DNA of 43,823 nt from Nitrospina sp. (GCA_004357435.1 SMVS01000043.1:1-43823); one strand, 5' to 3'; shown: positions 24,116 through 32,907, counted from the first letter of the stretch. Numbers and translations: made by a program. Notes: a model not told the origin generated them from the sequence alone.

Positions 24116-24853
24116 CTAAGGCGAAGAAGTTTTCTGAGTTTCAGACTGCTCTTTACCTTTATACATCACGACCAACGAAAGGACCGGTCCACACAGGGTA
24201 TACATAAGACTGAGGACGAACAAAGACACTCGCGGGATGGTGGCAAACACATAAAGAAAAAGTATGACGAACAGAAACCGTGTGAACGTGACCCTTCTTT
24301 TGAATTCAAATTTTTTGAACGCCGGATAGTGAATATTGCTGACCATTAAAAAGGCCAAAAGATACACCACGCAGACCATGATGATGGGGTCCAGGCGGAT
24401 GGAGAATATGTCCTCAAAAGCAATGACAATGGAGGCGATGACAGCGGCGGCGGCGGGAACGGGCAGGCCGATGAAGTGATTGCCGCTGATGTCGGGTTTG
24501 GTCACATTGAAACGGGCCAGCCGCAAGGCGCCACATAAAAGAAACAAAAAGGCCGCCATCCATCCCAGCCGGTCAAAGGGTTTGAGCACCCAGGAATAAG
24601 CCAGGAACGCTGGCGCCATGCCAAATGAAATGACATCGGCCAGGGAATCGTACTGGACTCCGAAAGCGCTGGTGGTTTTAGTCAGCCGGGCCACGCGGCC
24701 ATCCAAGGCGTCGAATACGATGGCTACAAAGATCGCCCAGGCGGCGAAATAAAAATCTTCGTTCAGCACCGCAATGAAGGCATAAAATCCGCAAAACACG
24801 TTGCCCGTCGTGAACAGGCTGGGAAGAATATAAATGCCTTTTTTTAATTCCAT
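24116..24853 (-). CDS. pssA: CDP-diacylglycerol-serine O-phosphatidyltransferase
   Basis: A 245-aa integral membrane enzyme that makes phosphatidylserine from CDP-diacylglycerol and serine. The CDP-alcohol phosphatidyltransferase motif D-G-x2-A-R-x8-G-x3-D-x3-D is complete in ALDGRVARLTKTTSAFGVQYDSLAD. Several hydrophobic helices surround it (ILPSLFTTGNVFCGFYAFIA, VCVVYLLAFLMVSNIHYP, FLFVILFLYVFATIP). AGGAG is 6 bases before the ATG. The gene follows psd by 28 bases, so the two steps from CDP-diacylglycerol to phosphatidylethanolamine are adjacent, and both follow ilvN-ilvC. Confidence 0.96.
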   Translation of the reverse strand: MELKKGIYILPSLFTTGNVFCGFYAFIAVLNEDFYFAAWAIFVAIVFDALDGRVARLTKTTSAFGVQYDSLADVISFGMAPAFLAYSWVLKPFDRLGWMAAFLFLLCGALRLARFNVTKPDISGNHFIGLPVPAAAAVIASIVIAFEDIFSIRLDPIIMVCVVYLLAFLMVSNIHYPAFKKFEFKRRVTFTRFLFVILFLYVFATIPRVSLFVLSLMYTLCGPVLSLVVMYKGKEQSETQKTSSP

Positions 24854-24881
24854 TCAGTTGCTCCTGGCGGGTGTCTGCGTT

Positions 24882-25511
24882 CTAAGGCAAATAACCTATG
24901 ACGCTTGACCCGCCGTGAACTTTATCGCCGATCGCCACTTCCAAACGGGTTCCTTCGGGAAGAAACAAATCCGTCCGGGAACCGAAACGGATGAGCCCGA
25001 ACCGTTGACCCAGCGCGTAACGGTCGCCTTCTTTTGCCTTACAGACTATGCGTCTGGCGATCAAGCCGGCGATTTGCTTGATCACTATTTTATGCTTCTC
25101 GCCCTGAATCAACAGCGCGTTTTGCTCGTTGTCGAGCGAAGCCTTGTGGCTGGCGGCATTGAAAAACTTGCCGCGATTGTACCGGACTTTTTCAATCGTT
25201 CCAGCGATCGGCACCCGGTTGACATGCACGTTGAACACGTCCAGAAAAATACTGATCCGGGTGTAGTTGCCCTCCAGCAGAGGGTCGGTTTCTTCCACAA
25301 TCGCCACGACTTTGCCGTCCGCCGGAGAAACCACGACACCGTCACCGTCAGGAATTACCCGTTCCGGATCCCTGAAAAAATTGGTGACAAATAAAAATCC
25401 CAGAAACCAGATGCCCGCCACCCCAGGCAGTCCCGCCCAGGCGAAACCCGCCGCGAGCACAGCCAGCGGCACAATGAATATATAACCTTCCGAAGCGATC
25501 GGAACTCTCAT
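24882..25511 (-). CDS. psd: phosphatidylserine decarboxylase, short type
   Basis: Decarboxylates phosphatidylserine to phosphatidylethanolamine using a pyruvoyl group made by self-cleavage. The protein (209 aa from ATG 25511) is the short form of the family: two N-terminal hydrophobic helices (YIFIVPLAVLAAGFAWAGL, GIWFLGFLFVTNFF), FFRDPERVIP, VVVSPADGKVV, FLDVFNVHVNRVP, and the terminal cleavage site VHGGSSVIGYLP, where GSS replaces the LGST of E. coli. An in-frame TTG at 25544 would overlap ilvC; I prefer the ATG. The short gap to ilvC indicates one transcript. Confidence 0.96.
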   Translation of the reverse strand: MRVPIASEGYIFIVPLAVLAAGFAWAGLPGVAGIWFLGFLFVTNFFRDPERVIPDGDGVVVSPADGKVVAIVEETDPLLEGNYTRISIFLDVFNVHVNRVPIAGTIEKVRYNRGKFFNAASHKASLDNEQNALLIQGEKHKIVIKQIAGLIARRIVCKAKEGDRYALGQRFGLIRFGSRTDLFLPEGTRLEVAIGDKVHGGSSVIGYLP

Positions 25512-25524
25512 TTTATTATCCGAT

Positions 25525-26526
25525 CTATTTAATTTTTTTGCCAACGAAAGGCATCATTTTGCGCAACCGATCGCCCACCTGCTCGATCAGATGCTCGGAG
25601 TCCTTTTTAAGCAGAGCGTTGAACATCGGCCGGTTGGCCTGATTTTCAAGGATGAACTCCTTGGCAAACTCGCCGCTTTGAATTTCACCCAATATTTTTT
25701 TCATCTCTTTTCGGGTTTCATCGGTGATCAACCGCCGGCCCCGGGTGACGTCACCATAGGCGGCGGTGGTGCTGATCGAATAACGCATGTTGCCGATGCC
25801 GCCCTCGTAAATCAAGTCGACGATCAACTTGAGTTCGTGAAGGCACTCGAAGTAGGCCAAATCAGGGTTGTATCCCGCTTCCACCAAAGTGTCGAAGCCC
25901 GCGCGGATTAATTCGGTGACCCCGCCGCACAGGACCGCTTGTTCTCCAAACAGGTCGGTTTCGGTTTCTTCCCTGAAACTGGTTTCGAGCACCCCGGCCC
26001 GGGTGCCGCCGATGCCTTTAGCGTAGGCGAGCGCGATTTTCTTGGTTTTCTTTGAAACGTCCTGGTAAATGGCCATCAAACAGGGAACGCCCGCGCCCTG
26101 CTCAAACGTACGGCGTACCAGGTGGCCCGGCCCCTTGGGAGCGATCATGAAGACGTCCACAAAATCCGGCGGCACGACCTGCCCGAAATGAATGTTGAAG
26201 CCATGCCCGAAGACGAGGGCGTTGCCCTTTTTCAGATGGGGCAGGATATCGCTGACATACATCGCCCGTTGCTTGTCGTCGGGAATCAGGATCATGATGA
26301 TGTCGGACATTTTGGTGGCTTCGGCCACCGTCACAACCGTGAGGCCGTCTTTGGTGGCTCGCTTCCAGTAAGCGCTGGCCTTGCGCAGACCGACCACTAC
26401 TTTTATGCCGCTGTCGTGCAGGTTCCGCGCATGGGCGTGGCCCTGACTGCCATAACCGACAATAGCGACGGTCTTCTTTTTTAAAAGTTTTAAATCGGCA
26501 TCTTTATCGTAATATATTTTGGCCAA
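25525..26526 (-). CDS. ilvC: ketol-acid reductoisomerase (class I)
   Basis: The NAD(P)H-dependent isomeroreductase of valine, leucine and isoleucine synthesis. The 333-residue length is that of class I. The Rossmann start VAIVGYGSQGHAHARNLHDSG with the cofactor loop VVGLRKASAYWKRA, the Mg2+ region GVLETSFREETETDLFGEQ with FECLHELKLIVDLIYEGG, and SISTTAAYGDVTRG are all seen. The start is a TTG (26526) with AAGGAG 8 bases upstream; an ATG in another frame lies between the two. It follows ilvN by 26 bases and precedes psd, so the run is ilvN-ilvC-psd-pssA. Confidence 0.97.
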   Translation of the reverse strand: MAKIYYDKDADLKLLKKKTVAIVGYGSQGHAHARNLHDSGIKVVVGLRKASAYWKRATKDGLTVVTVAEATKMSDIIMILIPDDKQRAMYVSDILPHLKKGNALVFGHGFNIHFGQVVPPDFVDVFMIAPKGPGHLVRRTFEQGAGVPCLMAIYQDVSKKTKKIALAYAKGIGGTRAGVLETSFREETETDLFGEQAVLCGGVTELIRAGFDTLVEAGYNPDLAYFECLHELKLIVDLIYEGGIGNMRYSISTTAAYGDVTRGRRLITDETRKEMKKILGEIQSGEFAKEFILENQANRPMFNALLKKDSEHLIEQVGDRLRKMMPFVGKKIK

Positions 26527-26552
26527 ACCATTTTCTCCTTCATCGTTGCTTA

Positions 26553-27041
26553 TTAATTGATTGAATTCCTGCCGCGGCTCAGGGCAATTCTGCCGGACCG
26601 CACGACTTCCTTGATGCCCAGAGGTCTGAGCATTAGCAATATGCCTTTTATTTTGCCCTCGTCACCGGTGATCTCGATGGTGTAGGTGCCGGGGCTGACA
26701 TCGACCACCTTGGCGCGGAAAATTTCCACGATCCGGAGAATTTCCTCGCGGACCCGGACCTCGGCGTTCATTTTGACGAGCACCATTTCACGGTCAATGA
26801 AACTCTCATGGGTCAGGTCGACCACCTTGATGATGTCGATCAGTTTGTTCAGTTGTTTGGTGATCTGCTCGATTTTTTTTTCATCGCCGATGGTGACGAT
26901 CGTCATCCGGGAGATGTTGGGATCATTGGTCGCGGCCACGTTGAGGCTTTCAATATTGAATCCCCGGCCGCTGAACAAACCGGAAATCCGCGATAAAACG
27001 CCAAAGCGGTTGGACACCAATACGGATATGGTATGTTGCAT
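26553..27041 (-). CDS. ilvN: acetolactate synthase small (regulatory) subunit
   Basis: The 162-aa regulatory subunit of acetohydroxyacid synthase. The N-terminal ACT domain (HTISVLVSNRFGVLSRISGLFSGRGFNIESL) binds the feedback inhibitor valine, and the C-terminal domain carries LVKMNAEVRVREEILRIVEIF and GDEGKIKGILLMLRPLGIKEVVRSGRIALSRG, all typical of IlvN/IlvH. The catalytic subunit ilvB is normally just upstream but is not here: the next gene upstream is nth, which diverges 140 bases away. ilvB must be elsewhere. The upstream gap is the likely promoter region for the run down to pssA. Confidence 0.97.
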   Translation of the reverse strand: MQHTISVLVSNRFGVLSRISGLFSGRGFNIESLNVAATNDPNISRMTIVTIGDEKKIEQITKQLNKLIDIIKVVDLTHESFIDREMVLVKMNAEVRVREEILRIVEIFRAKVVDVSPGTYTIEITGDEGKIKGILLMLRPLGIKEVVRSGRIALSRGRNSIN

Positions 27042-27181
27042 TTGCTTTCGTCTTGGATTGAAGTTGAATGAAACAGAAATGCTTAACTGGCTGAATTCGC
27101 CAATATAACAGAAGAAATCTGTTTTTCCTATAAATTTGAGTGAGTTAGGGCGCTCAAAATTCTGCGGAGGACCCCATCACC

Positions 27182-27838
27182 TTGGACCCTGCCAGCCTCA
27201 GCCAGGTCATGCGACTGCTGAAAAAAGACTGCAAAAAGTGGCAAACCCCGGTGGTGGTCCACATGGGGAACGAGGGGGCGCGGCCTTTTCAAGTATTGGT
27301 CGGCGCCCTCATCAGCTCGCGGACTAAAGATGCCGTCACGGAATTAGCCGCCACCCGTCTGTTGCAACAAGCCCATGACCCCCGCCAACTGCGGTCCTGC
27401 TCGCAGAAGAAGATAAAAAAGTTAATTTATCCAGTGGCGTTTTATAAGATTAAATCTAAAGTTCTACATGAGCTATGCGTAGATTTGATTGAGCGCTTCG
27501 GCGGCGCGGTTCCGGATACATTGGGGGCGCTGTTGACACTGACAGGGGTGGGCCGGAAGACCGCCAACCTGACCCTCACCCACGGTTTTGGAAAAATGGG
27601 GATTTGTGTCGATGCCCATGTCCACCGCATCTGCAACCGCTGGGGCTATGTGAAAACCAAAACGCCCGACGCTACTGAAATGATCCTGCGGGAGAAACTA
27701 CCCAAGCGGTTCTGGAAAAACCTCAACGCGATCCTGGTGGCCTTCGGCCAGAACTGTTGCCGTCCCGTGTCCCCCTTCTGTAGCCAGTGCAGTGTCGCGC
27801 ACCATTGCCAGAAAGTTGGTGTTGTACAATCACGTTGA
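27182..27838 (+). CDS. nth: endonuclease III, DNA glycosylase/AP lyase
   Basis: Removes oxidised pyrimidines and cuts at abasic sites. The 218-aa product has the helix-hairpin-helix LTLTGVGRKTANLTL with catalytic Lys126, the catalytic Asp144 in ICVDAHVHRICNR, and a C-terminal [4Fe-4S] loop Cys193, Cys200, Cys203, Cys209 with the exact C-x6-C-x2-C-x5-C spacing. The TTG start at 27182 has GGAGG about 10 bases upstream. The C-terminus stops soon after the cluster, as in many members. The gene diverges from ilvN and is followed by a repeat-rich intergenic stretch, so it appears to be a single transcription unit. Confidence 0.95.
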   Translation: MDPASLSQVMRLLKKDCKKWQTPVVVHMGNEGARPFQVLVGALISSRTKDAVTELAATRLLQQAHDPRQLRSCSQKKIKKLIYPVAFYKIKSKVLHELCVDLIERFGGAVPDTLGALLTLTGVGRKTANLTLTHGFGKMGICVDAHVHRICNRWGYVKTKTPDATEMILREKLPKRFWKNLNAILVAFGQNCCRPVSPFCSQCSVAHHCQKVGVVQSR

Positions 27839-28200
27839 TGGGGGGGTAAATAATTCCCCCTGCTTGAAGGGGGCCAGGGGGATTTTGCAACCACAGATGA
27901 ACACGGATGAATTCACTACAGAGAATGTGGAGGAAATAAAAATTCCTCCCCTGCCCGAGGGGAGGATACAGGAGGGGCGGGAGAGTTCTGTTATTCTGAG
28001 TGAAACGAAGAATCTGGGTTTTACTCCGGCGCCCCGATGGAAGGATTGATGTGTTCCCCTTCCTTGAAGAGGGTTATGGGGATTTGGGGTGATGGAAACT
28101 CTGGCACAGCTCATGTATGAAGGATAAGGAAGAATCACCCCCGCCCTCTTCACAAAGAGGGGGTTAAATGATCCCCCCTTCGGAGAAGGGGGGGACACAT
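27839..28200. repeat. cluster of G/C-run hairpins and dispersed-repeat-like sequences
   Basis: The 454-base nth-rph gap has no credible gene. It holds several short elements: GGGGG/CCCCC at 27842-27860 with CCCCC-8-GGGGG at 27856-27873; CCTCCCC/GGGGAGG at 27945-27965; a related degenerate unit around 28050-28092; CCCTCTT/AAGAGGG at 28144-28161; and CCCCCCTT/AAGGGGGG at 28173-28193. Between them are phrases that I recall as common dispersed repeats in bacterial genomes: an ACCACAGATGAACACGGATG unit (27890-27909) and a TTATTCTGAGTGAAACGAAG unit (27991-28010, continuing AATCT). Frames crossing the region are low-complexity and unsupported. Such units are often genome-wide repeats; copy number here cannot be measured. 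The final part (28201-28292) shows nothing else. Confidence 0.6.
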
Positions 28201-28292
28201 CGACCGCCCATTAAAACGTTGAGGACAATTTAAAGTTTTCGTGTCCTGCAAAGGTCTCCTTTGCAACGGCTAAAAGGGCTGCCCCTCCATGG

Positions 28293-29018
28293 CTAATTCA
28301 ATTTCCCCGTGATCTTTTTTTGCAGGACGATGAGGTCCTTGATGCCCTTGTTGGCGAGTTTCAGCATGGCGGCCATTTCCTGGTCGTTGAACGGTTCTTT
28401 CTCGGCGGTTCCCTGAATTTCCACATACCCACCTTTACCGGTCCGCACCACGTTGAGGTCGACATCGGCGTTGGAATCTTCGCCGTATTCCAGGTCCAGC
28501 AGTTGCACGCCGGCGATCATGCCGACACTGGTGGCGGCGACATAGTCCTTGATGGGAATGGTGTCGATCCGTTTATCTTTTTTCATTTGCTTAAATGCGA
28601 GACAAAGCGCGACGAAAGCGCCGGTGATGGAAGCGGTGCGGGTGCCGCCATCGGCCTGGATGACGTCGCAGTCGAGCCAAATGGTGAATTCCCCCATTTT
28701 TTTCATGTCCACCACGGTGCGCAACGACCGGCCGATCAACCGTTGAATCTCCTGAGTGCGCCCGGTGACTTTGCCGCGTGTCGATTCCCGCGAGGTCCGC
28801 GTGTGGGTGGAACTGGGAAGCATGGAGTACTCGGCGGTGATCCAGCCTTGACCTTTGTCCCTTAAAAAATGCGGCACTTTATTTTCCACCGAGGCGGTGC
28901 AGATGACTTTGGTGTGGCCCACCTGGATGAGAACAGATCCGGCGGCATGCCTGTTGACGTTTTTTTTGATGGTGACTTTTCGCATTTCATTGGGCGCGCG
29001 CCCGTCATTCCTGACCAT
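28293..29018 (-). CDS. rph: ribonuclease PH
   Basis: A phosphorolytic 3'-5' exoribonuclease that trims tRNA precursors. The 241-aa product begins NDGRAPNEMRKVTI and has the RNase-PH signatures VLIQVGHTKVICTASVE, YSMLPSSTHTRTSRE, EIQRLIGRSLRTVVDM, LDCDVIQADGGTRTASITGA and GEDSNADVDLNVV. GGAGAA lies 6 bases before the ATG at 29018. It is often paired with an XTP/dITP pyrophosphatase gene, but none is here: its flanks are the repeat cluster and a 530-base non-coding stretch. The reading frame is complete. Confidence 0.97.
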   Translation of the reverse strand: MVRNDGRAPNEMRKVTIKKNVNRHAAGSVLIQVGHTKVICTASVENKVPHFLRDKGQGWITAEYSMLPSSTHTRTSRESTRGKVTGRTQEIQRLIGRSLRTVVDMKKMGEFTIWLDCDVIQADGGTRTASITGAFVALCLAFKQMKKDKRIDTIPIKDYVAATSVGMIAGVQLLDLEYGEDSNADVDLNVVRTGKGGYVEIQGTAEKEPFNDQEMAAMLKLANKGIKDLIVLQKKITGKLN

Positions 29019-29339
29019 TCTGTTCTCCGCATTTTAAGTTTAAAGTTTCAAATTTGAGGGCATAAAATAGCAGGGTTTTAGCTATTTATCAATCCAGACC
29101 CAGCCTGCAGCTGGACGCAACTAGTCAGGCTCTACTGAGAATCAACAATTGCGGGGCATGGTTCCAGAGCACAGCCATCTGCGTCCCCCGCGAGGGAGGG
29201 GGCGGGCAAGGCCCGTCAGCGTGACCTGGACTCAAAAGGGTCGGCTCTGCGGGCAATCATAATTATTCGGCAGGGTTCCCTAGCCTCCTCTTCCTACGCA
29301 CTCTCCGCGACCTCTGGGTGAATTCAATCTGGTATCGAG

Positions 29340-29393
29340 CCCAAATAACCCCTCCTGCATCCTCCCCTTGGTAAGGGGAAGGAGTTATTTGGG
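29340..29393. repeat. compound inverted repeat in the rph-bactofilin gap
   Basis: The gap 29019-29550 has no gene that I can support. It contains one strong structure. The arms CCCAAATAAC (29340-29349) and GTTATTTGGG (29384-29393) are perfect complements, and the interior holds CCCCTT-GGT-AAGGGG (29364-29378). The inner arm resembles the G/C-run units between nth and rph, so this may be another copy of that repeat type. Other parts of the gap (for instance CCCCC/GGGGG near 29192-29210) are G/C-rich without a recognisable RNA. No T run follows, so it is not a classical terminator. Confidence 0.6.
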
Positions 29394-29550
29394 GCCAACG
29401 TCATGTGTGATATCCCTTCATTAACCTCATGCCTCGGGGGGGTAGTGGCCGGCTGCGAGATTTACATAAACTATTAATTTAATTGATTTTAAATATAAAA
29501 ATGATTAATCTTTTAGAGGCTCTCTACATTACTGAAAACAAACGGACATC

Positions 29551-31764
29551 ATGGATTCCTATCTTCAAAAAGGCGTCAAGCTGAAAGGCGTTTTGCACAT
29601 CAAGGGCACCGTTCATATGGATGGTGACTTTGAGGGAGAACTGATTGCCGAAGACCATCTGATCATCGGCAAGAGCGGATTGGTGACCGGGAATATTGAC
29701 ACCTACGATATCACCAATATGGGTTCCATTCAGGGGACCATCCATGCCAAGAACCGGGTTTCCCTGATGGCGGACAGCCATTTGGTGGGCGACATCAGCA
29801 CCCATCATTTGGTGGTTGAGGAAGGTTCCAACTTTGAAGGCCGTTGCAAAATGATTGAGACTCCGGCGCAGAGTCATGCCGCGTCAGCGCGGGTGACCCA
29901 ACCGGGCCGGCAGAATCAACCCGGATTGGCGCACGGTGTGATGAGTGACGGTTCCGCGGGTGAATCCGAAATGCCTCCGGAGCCAGATTCGATCAGCGAT
30001 TTTAAATTGCCTGTACCCGATCTGAATTTTAAAGTTTTGGCCTGGGGGACGAGTGCGGTGCTGTTGGTGGGTCTCCTCGGATGGGGGTATTCAAATTTCC
30101 GTGGCGACGATCTGGGATCGATTGTTTCCCGGGGACAGATGTTGATCGAGCAGAAAAAATATACGGACGCCGAAGGGGAATACCTGAAGGCGCTTAAAAT
30201 TTCCCGAAGCAATCCTGAAGTGTATGCGGGCCTCGGCGAAGTTTATTTTCGCAAGAAAGAGTACAACCAGGCCCTCTCTCAGTTTCAGCGGTCCATTGAA
30301 TTGAAACCCTCGGAGAACACCTACCATTTACAGCTGGCCCGGACCTATTCGGAAAAGGGTCAGTTCCAGGAAGCCACCAAAATTTACAAGAGCGTGATCA
30401 ATTCGGACCCGAAAAATTTTCAGGCTTTTTACGATCTGGGCGAATTGCGGCTCAGGGAAGGCAAGCGTGAAGTGGCCATTGAAAATATCCAACTGGCCGC
30501 CCGGTTAAATCCTGACCACATCAAATCCCACGAACTGCTGGCTGATTTGTATGTGGAGGACAACAAAATTGAAGAAGCGGTTGGTGAAATGAGAGAAGCG
30601 GTGCGGTTGAAAGGAGATGATCCTGCCCTCCGTATGACCCTGGCGGAACTGCTCGTCAAAGGCGGTCGGGAGGATGAAGCGTTCAAGGAATTTAGAGAGG
30701 TGACGGTGTTGTCGCCAGAAAATTTTGCGGCGCAGATGCGGGTGGCCGCCATTTATTTGCAGAGGAAAAACTATGACAAGTCTCTGGTGACTTACCAAAA
30801 GGCCGCAATCCTGGAGCCTTCGGATATTCACGTTCAAACCGGTCTGGGCGCAGTTTATTTGAAAAAGAACGATTTTCAGAATGCCGAGTTGGCTTTTCGT
30901 AAGGCCACTCAAATCGATCCCAAGAACAGCGAAGGATTTTACCAGCTCGGGAAATTATTGGTTTCGTTGGAAAAACTTGGTGAAGGTCAAACCGCCCTTG
31001 AAACCGCCGTGGGCTTGGACAATCAATTGTCCGACGCGCATTTTGAGCTGGGAAAAATTCACAAGCAAAATGAGAACATGAAACGGGCTCTGTCCGCATT
31101 TGAGATGGCGTTGTCCGCGGACCCCAAAAATGTGAATTATATGGTTGAGGTCGCCAATGGCTATGTCGAAAGGAAGAGCCCTGACAAGGGAATCAAGATA
31201 TTGAAGGAGGCCGTCGCGTTAGAGCCGGACAATGGTCACGTGATTTACGGGCTTTGTTCGGCTTACCGGAGAAAGGGTTTTTACAGGATGTCCATCCGCC
31301 ATTGTGAAAAAGCGCTGGGGATCTTGCCCCAGTCCTACGAGGTCATGAACCGGCTGGCTTGGCTCTACGCCAAGAAAAAGATCAACCTGGATAAAGGATT
31401 GAAGCTCTCGCAGGCGACCGTCGAGGCATTTCCCAAACGCCCGGATTACCTCGACACGCTGGCGGAAGTTCATTATTCCCGTAGGGACGCCAAATTGGCG
31501 GTGGACCTAATGAAAACGGCCTTGGAGCTTGCCCCGAATTCGGGCTACTACAAACGCCAACTCTGGCGGTTCAAACATATCAAACCCAAGCCTTTGAAAC
31601 GTCCCATTCCCGTGCCAGCCCGTTCTCCTGAATCGGAGGATACTGGTGATGCGTCGTCGGCCGCTCAGGCTAGCGATTCGCAATCGCTGGTCTCTGAATC
31701 GATTGACCATGACATTCCAAACTCTGAAGCCGTGGAGGCCGTGGCGCCCGTCAATTCTCTATAA
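29551..31764 (+). CDS. bactofilin-TM-TPR fusion protein
   Basis: A 737-aa protein in three parts. Residues 1-100 form a bactofilin domain, a polymer-forming beta-helix of the cytoskeleton: VLHIKGTVHMDGDFEGELIA, GLVTGNIDTYDITNMGSIQG and HLVGDISTHHLVVEEGSNFEG. After a Gln/Pro-rich linker, residues about 161-181 form a single membrane helix (LAWGTSAVLLVGLLGWGY). From about 193 to 680 there are many tetratricopeptide repeats, then a Pro/Ser-rich tail. Topology inference: bactofilin in the cytoplasm and TPRs in the periplasm. TPR arrays bind partners and bactofilins fix position, so this could place an envelope machine. The gene is alone in its direction here. Confidence 0.9.
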   Translation: MDSYLQKGVKLKGVLHIKGTVHMDGDFEGELIAEDHLIIGKSGLVTGNIDTYDITNMGSIQGTIHAKNRVSLMADSHLVGDISTHHLVVEEGSNFEGRCKMIETPAQSHAASARVTQPGRQNQPGLAHGVMSDGSAGESEMPPEPDSISDFKLPVPDLNFKVLAWGTSAVLLVGLLGWGYSNFRGDDLGSIVSRGQMLIEQKKYTDAEGEYLKALKISRSNPEVYAGLGEVYFRKKEYNQALSQFQRSIELKPSENTYHLQLARTYSEKGQFQEATKIYKSVINSDPKNFQAFYDLGELRLREGKREVAIENIQLAARLNPDHIKSHELLADLYVEDNKIEEAVGEMREAVRLKGDDPALRMTLAELLVKGGREDEAFKEFREVTVLSPENFAAQMRVAAIYLQRKNYDKSLVTYQKAAILEPSDIHVQTGLGAVYLKKNDFQNAELAFRKATQIDPKNSEGFYQLGKLLVSLEKLGEGQTALETAVGLDNQLSDAHFELGKIHKQNENMKRALSAFEMALSADPKNVNYMVEVANGYVERKSPDKGIKILKEAVALEPDNGHVIYGLCSAYRRKGFYRMSIRHCEKALGILPQSYEVMNRLAWLYAKKKINLDKGLKLSQATVEAFPKRPDYLDTLAEVHYSRRDAKLAVDLMKTALELAPNSGYYKRQLWRFKHIKPKPLKRPIPVPARSPESEDTGDASSAAQASDSQSLVSESIDHDIPNSEAVEAVAPVNSL

Positions 31765-31779
31765 GCTGTTCTCCTGCCC

Positions 31780-32721
31780 TCACATAATCCCGGTAGCCTT
31801 AGAAGCGATATAACCAACATACGCGGTTAAAAGAATAACTCCGTCGCGCTTGGACAGGTTGTGTTCCAGTCGTATCAAAACCAGGAGGAGGCAGGTCAAT
31901 CCCGTGGTGAACAGCAGGTCGGGGTGAATGACTTCGAGAACCTTCAGTGGTTTTGCAGTTGCCGTGGCGCCCAAAACCATCAGGATGTTAAAAATATTAC
32001 TTCCGAAAACATTTCCCAATGCCATTTCCCCATGGCCTCTGAAGGCGGACATGAGGGAAGAAATAATTTCCGGCAGGCTGGTGCCAACGGCGATGATGGA
32101 GATACCGATGAACCACTCACTGATGCCAAAGGCACGAGCGATATTGACTCCCCCTTCTACCATCGCCTTGGCACCGGCAACGAGCAGGATCAATCCGGCG
32201 ACAATAAGGAGGAATTGGTAGACAATTCCTTTATTGATGAAATAACCGCCCTCGCTCTCCAAGGTGCTTGATGGCTCGTCCTTCACGCGGAAGGCTCGCC
32301 AAGTGTACAGGACCACACCCGCTAAAAGAAGTATGCCCTCCCACCGACCGAGCTCGTTGTCCCAGGTCAGGAATAAAATCAAAAAAGTTGCGATCAACAG
32401 GGGAGGGGTCTCGCGGCGCAGGATTTTTTGTTCGATGGTCAGCGGAACTAAAAACGCAGTGAGCCCCAGGACCAGTCCTATATTGGCAATATTACTGCCG
32501 ATCACATTGCCGATGGATATTTCCGGGGATCCCTGAAAAGCCGCCAGCAAACTCACGGATAATTCAGGAGCGGAAGTGCCGAAGCCCATCACGGTGGCGC
32601 CAATGACAAAAGGACTGATCTTGAAAGCCTGGGCAATCCTCAAACTACCAGAGATCAATAAATCCCCACCGTAATAGAGCAATGCCAGCCCGATAATAAT
32701 ATAAATGGAATCCAACAACAT
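31780..32721 (-). CDS. Na+/Ca2+ exchanger of the CaCA family (YrbG type)
   Basis: A 313-aa inner-membrane antiporter with two homologous halves, each with the alpha-repeat: VIGATVMGFGTSAPELSVSL followed by GNVIGSNIANIGLVLGL in the first half, and GISIIAVGTSLPEIISSLMSA followed by LGNVFGSNIFNILMVLG in the second. The acidic Glu in each (APE, LPE) and the GSN motif are the cation-binding residues of the family. It should exchange Ca2+ for Na+ or H+; ion preference is not predictable. It converges with the bactofilin gene, with a 15-base gap. Length and topology are normal for YrbG-like members. Confidence 0.93.
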   Translation of the reverse strand: MLLDSIYIIIGLALLYYGGDLLISGSLRIAQAFKISPFVIGATVMGFGTSAPELSVSLLAAFQGSPEISIGNVIGSNIANIGLVLGLTAFLVPLTIEQKILRRETPPLLIATFLILFLTWDNELGRWEGILLLAGVVLYTWRAFRVKDEPSSTLESEGGYFINKGIVYQFLLIVAGLILLVAGAKAMVEGGVNIARAFGISEWFIGISIIAVGTSLPEIISSLMSAFRGHGEMALGNVFGSNIFNILMVLGATATAKPLKVLEVIHPDLLFTTGLTCLLLVLIRLEHNLSKRDGVILLTAYVGYIASKATGIM

Positions 32722-32907
32722 TTATTGAGTCTATGGTTGTGTTTCAGCCCGTCACGCTGAAAATACATGGGTTGGGTGAGAATAGCTCAGGCATACCTGG
32801 TTACGATTGGAAGCGACCGGAGTTTGGCAGGGTGATCATCACCTTCAAATAACCGCGTTAACTTTATCAGGATAGAGTTGGAAAGGAAATAGAAATCCAA
32901 AATGTAA

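Noticed and set aside
27842..28193. CRISPR array in the repeat-rich gap
   Set aside because: The units differ in length and sequence, spacing is irregular and no cas gene is near.
27830..28198. Minus-strand frame of 122 codons over the repeat cluster
   Set aside because: It is a translation of G/C-run repeats and has no ribosome site or family match.
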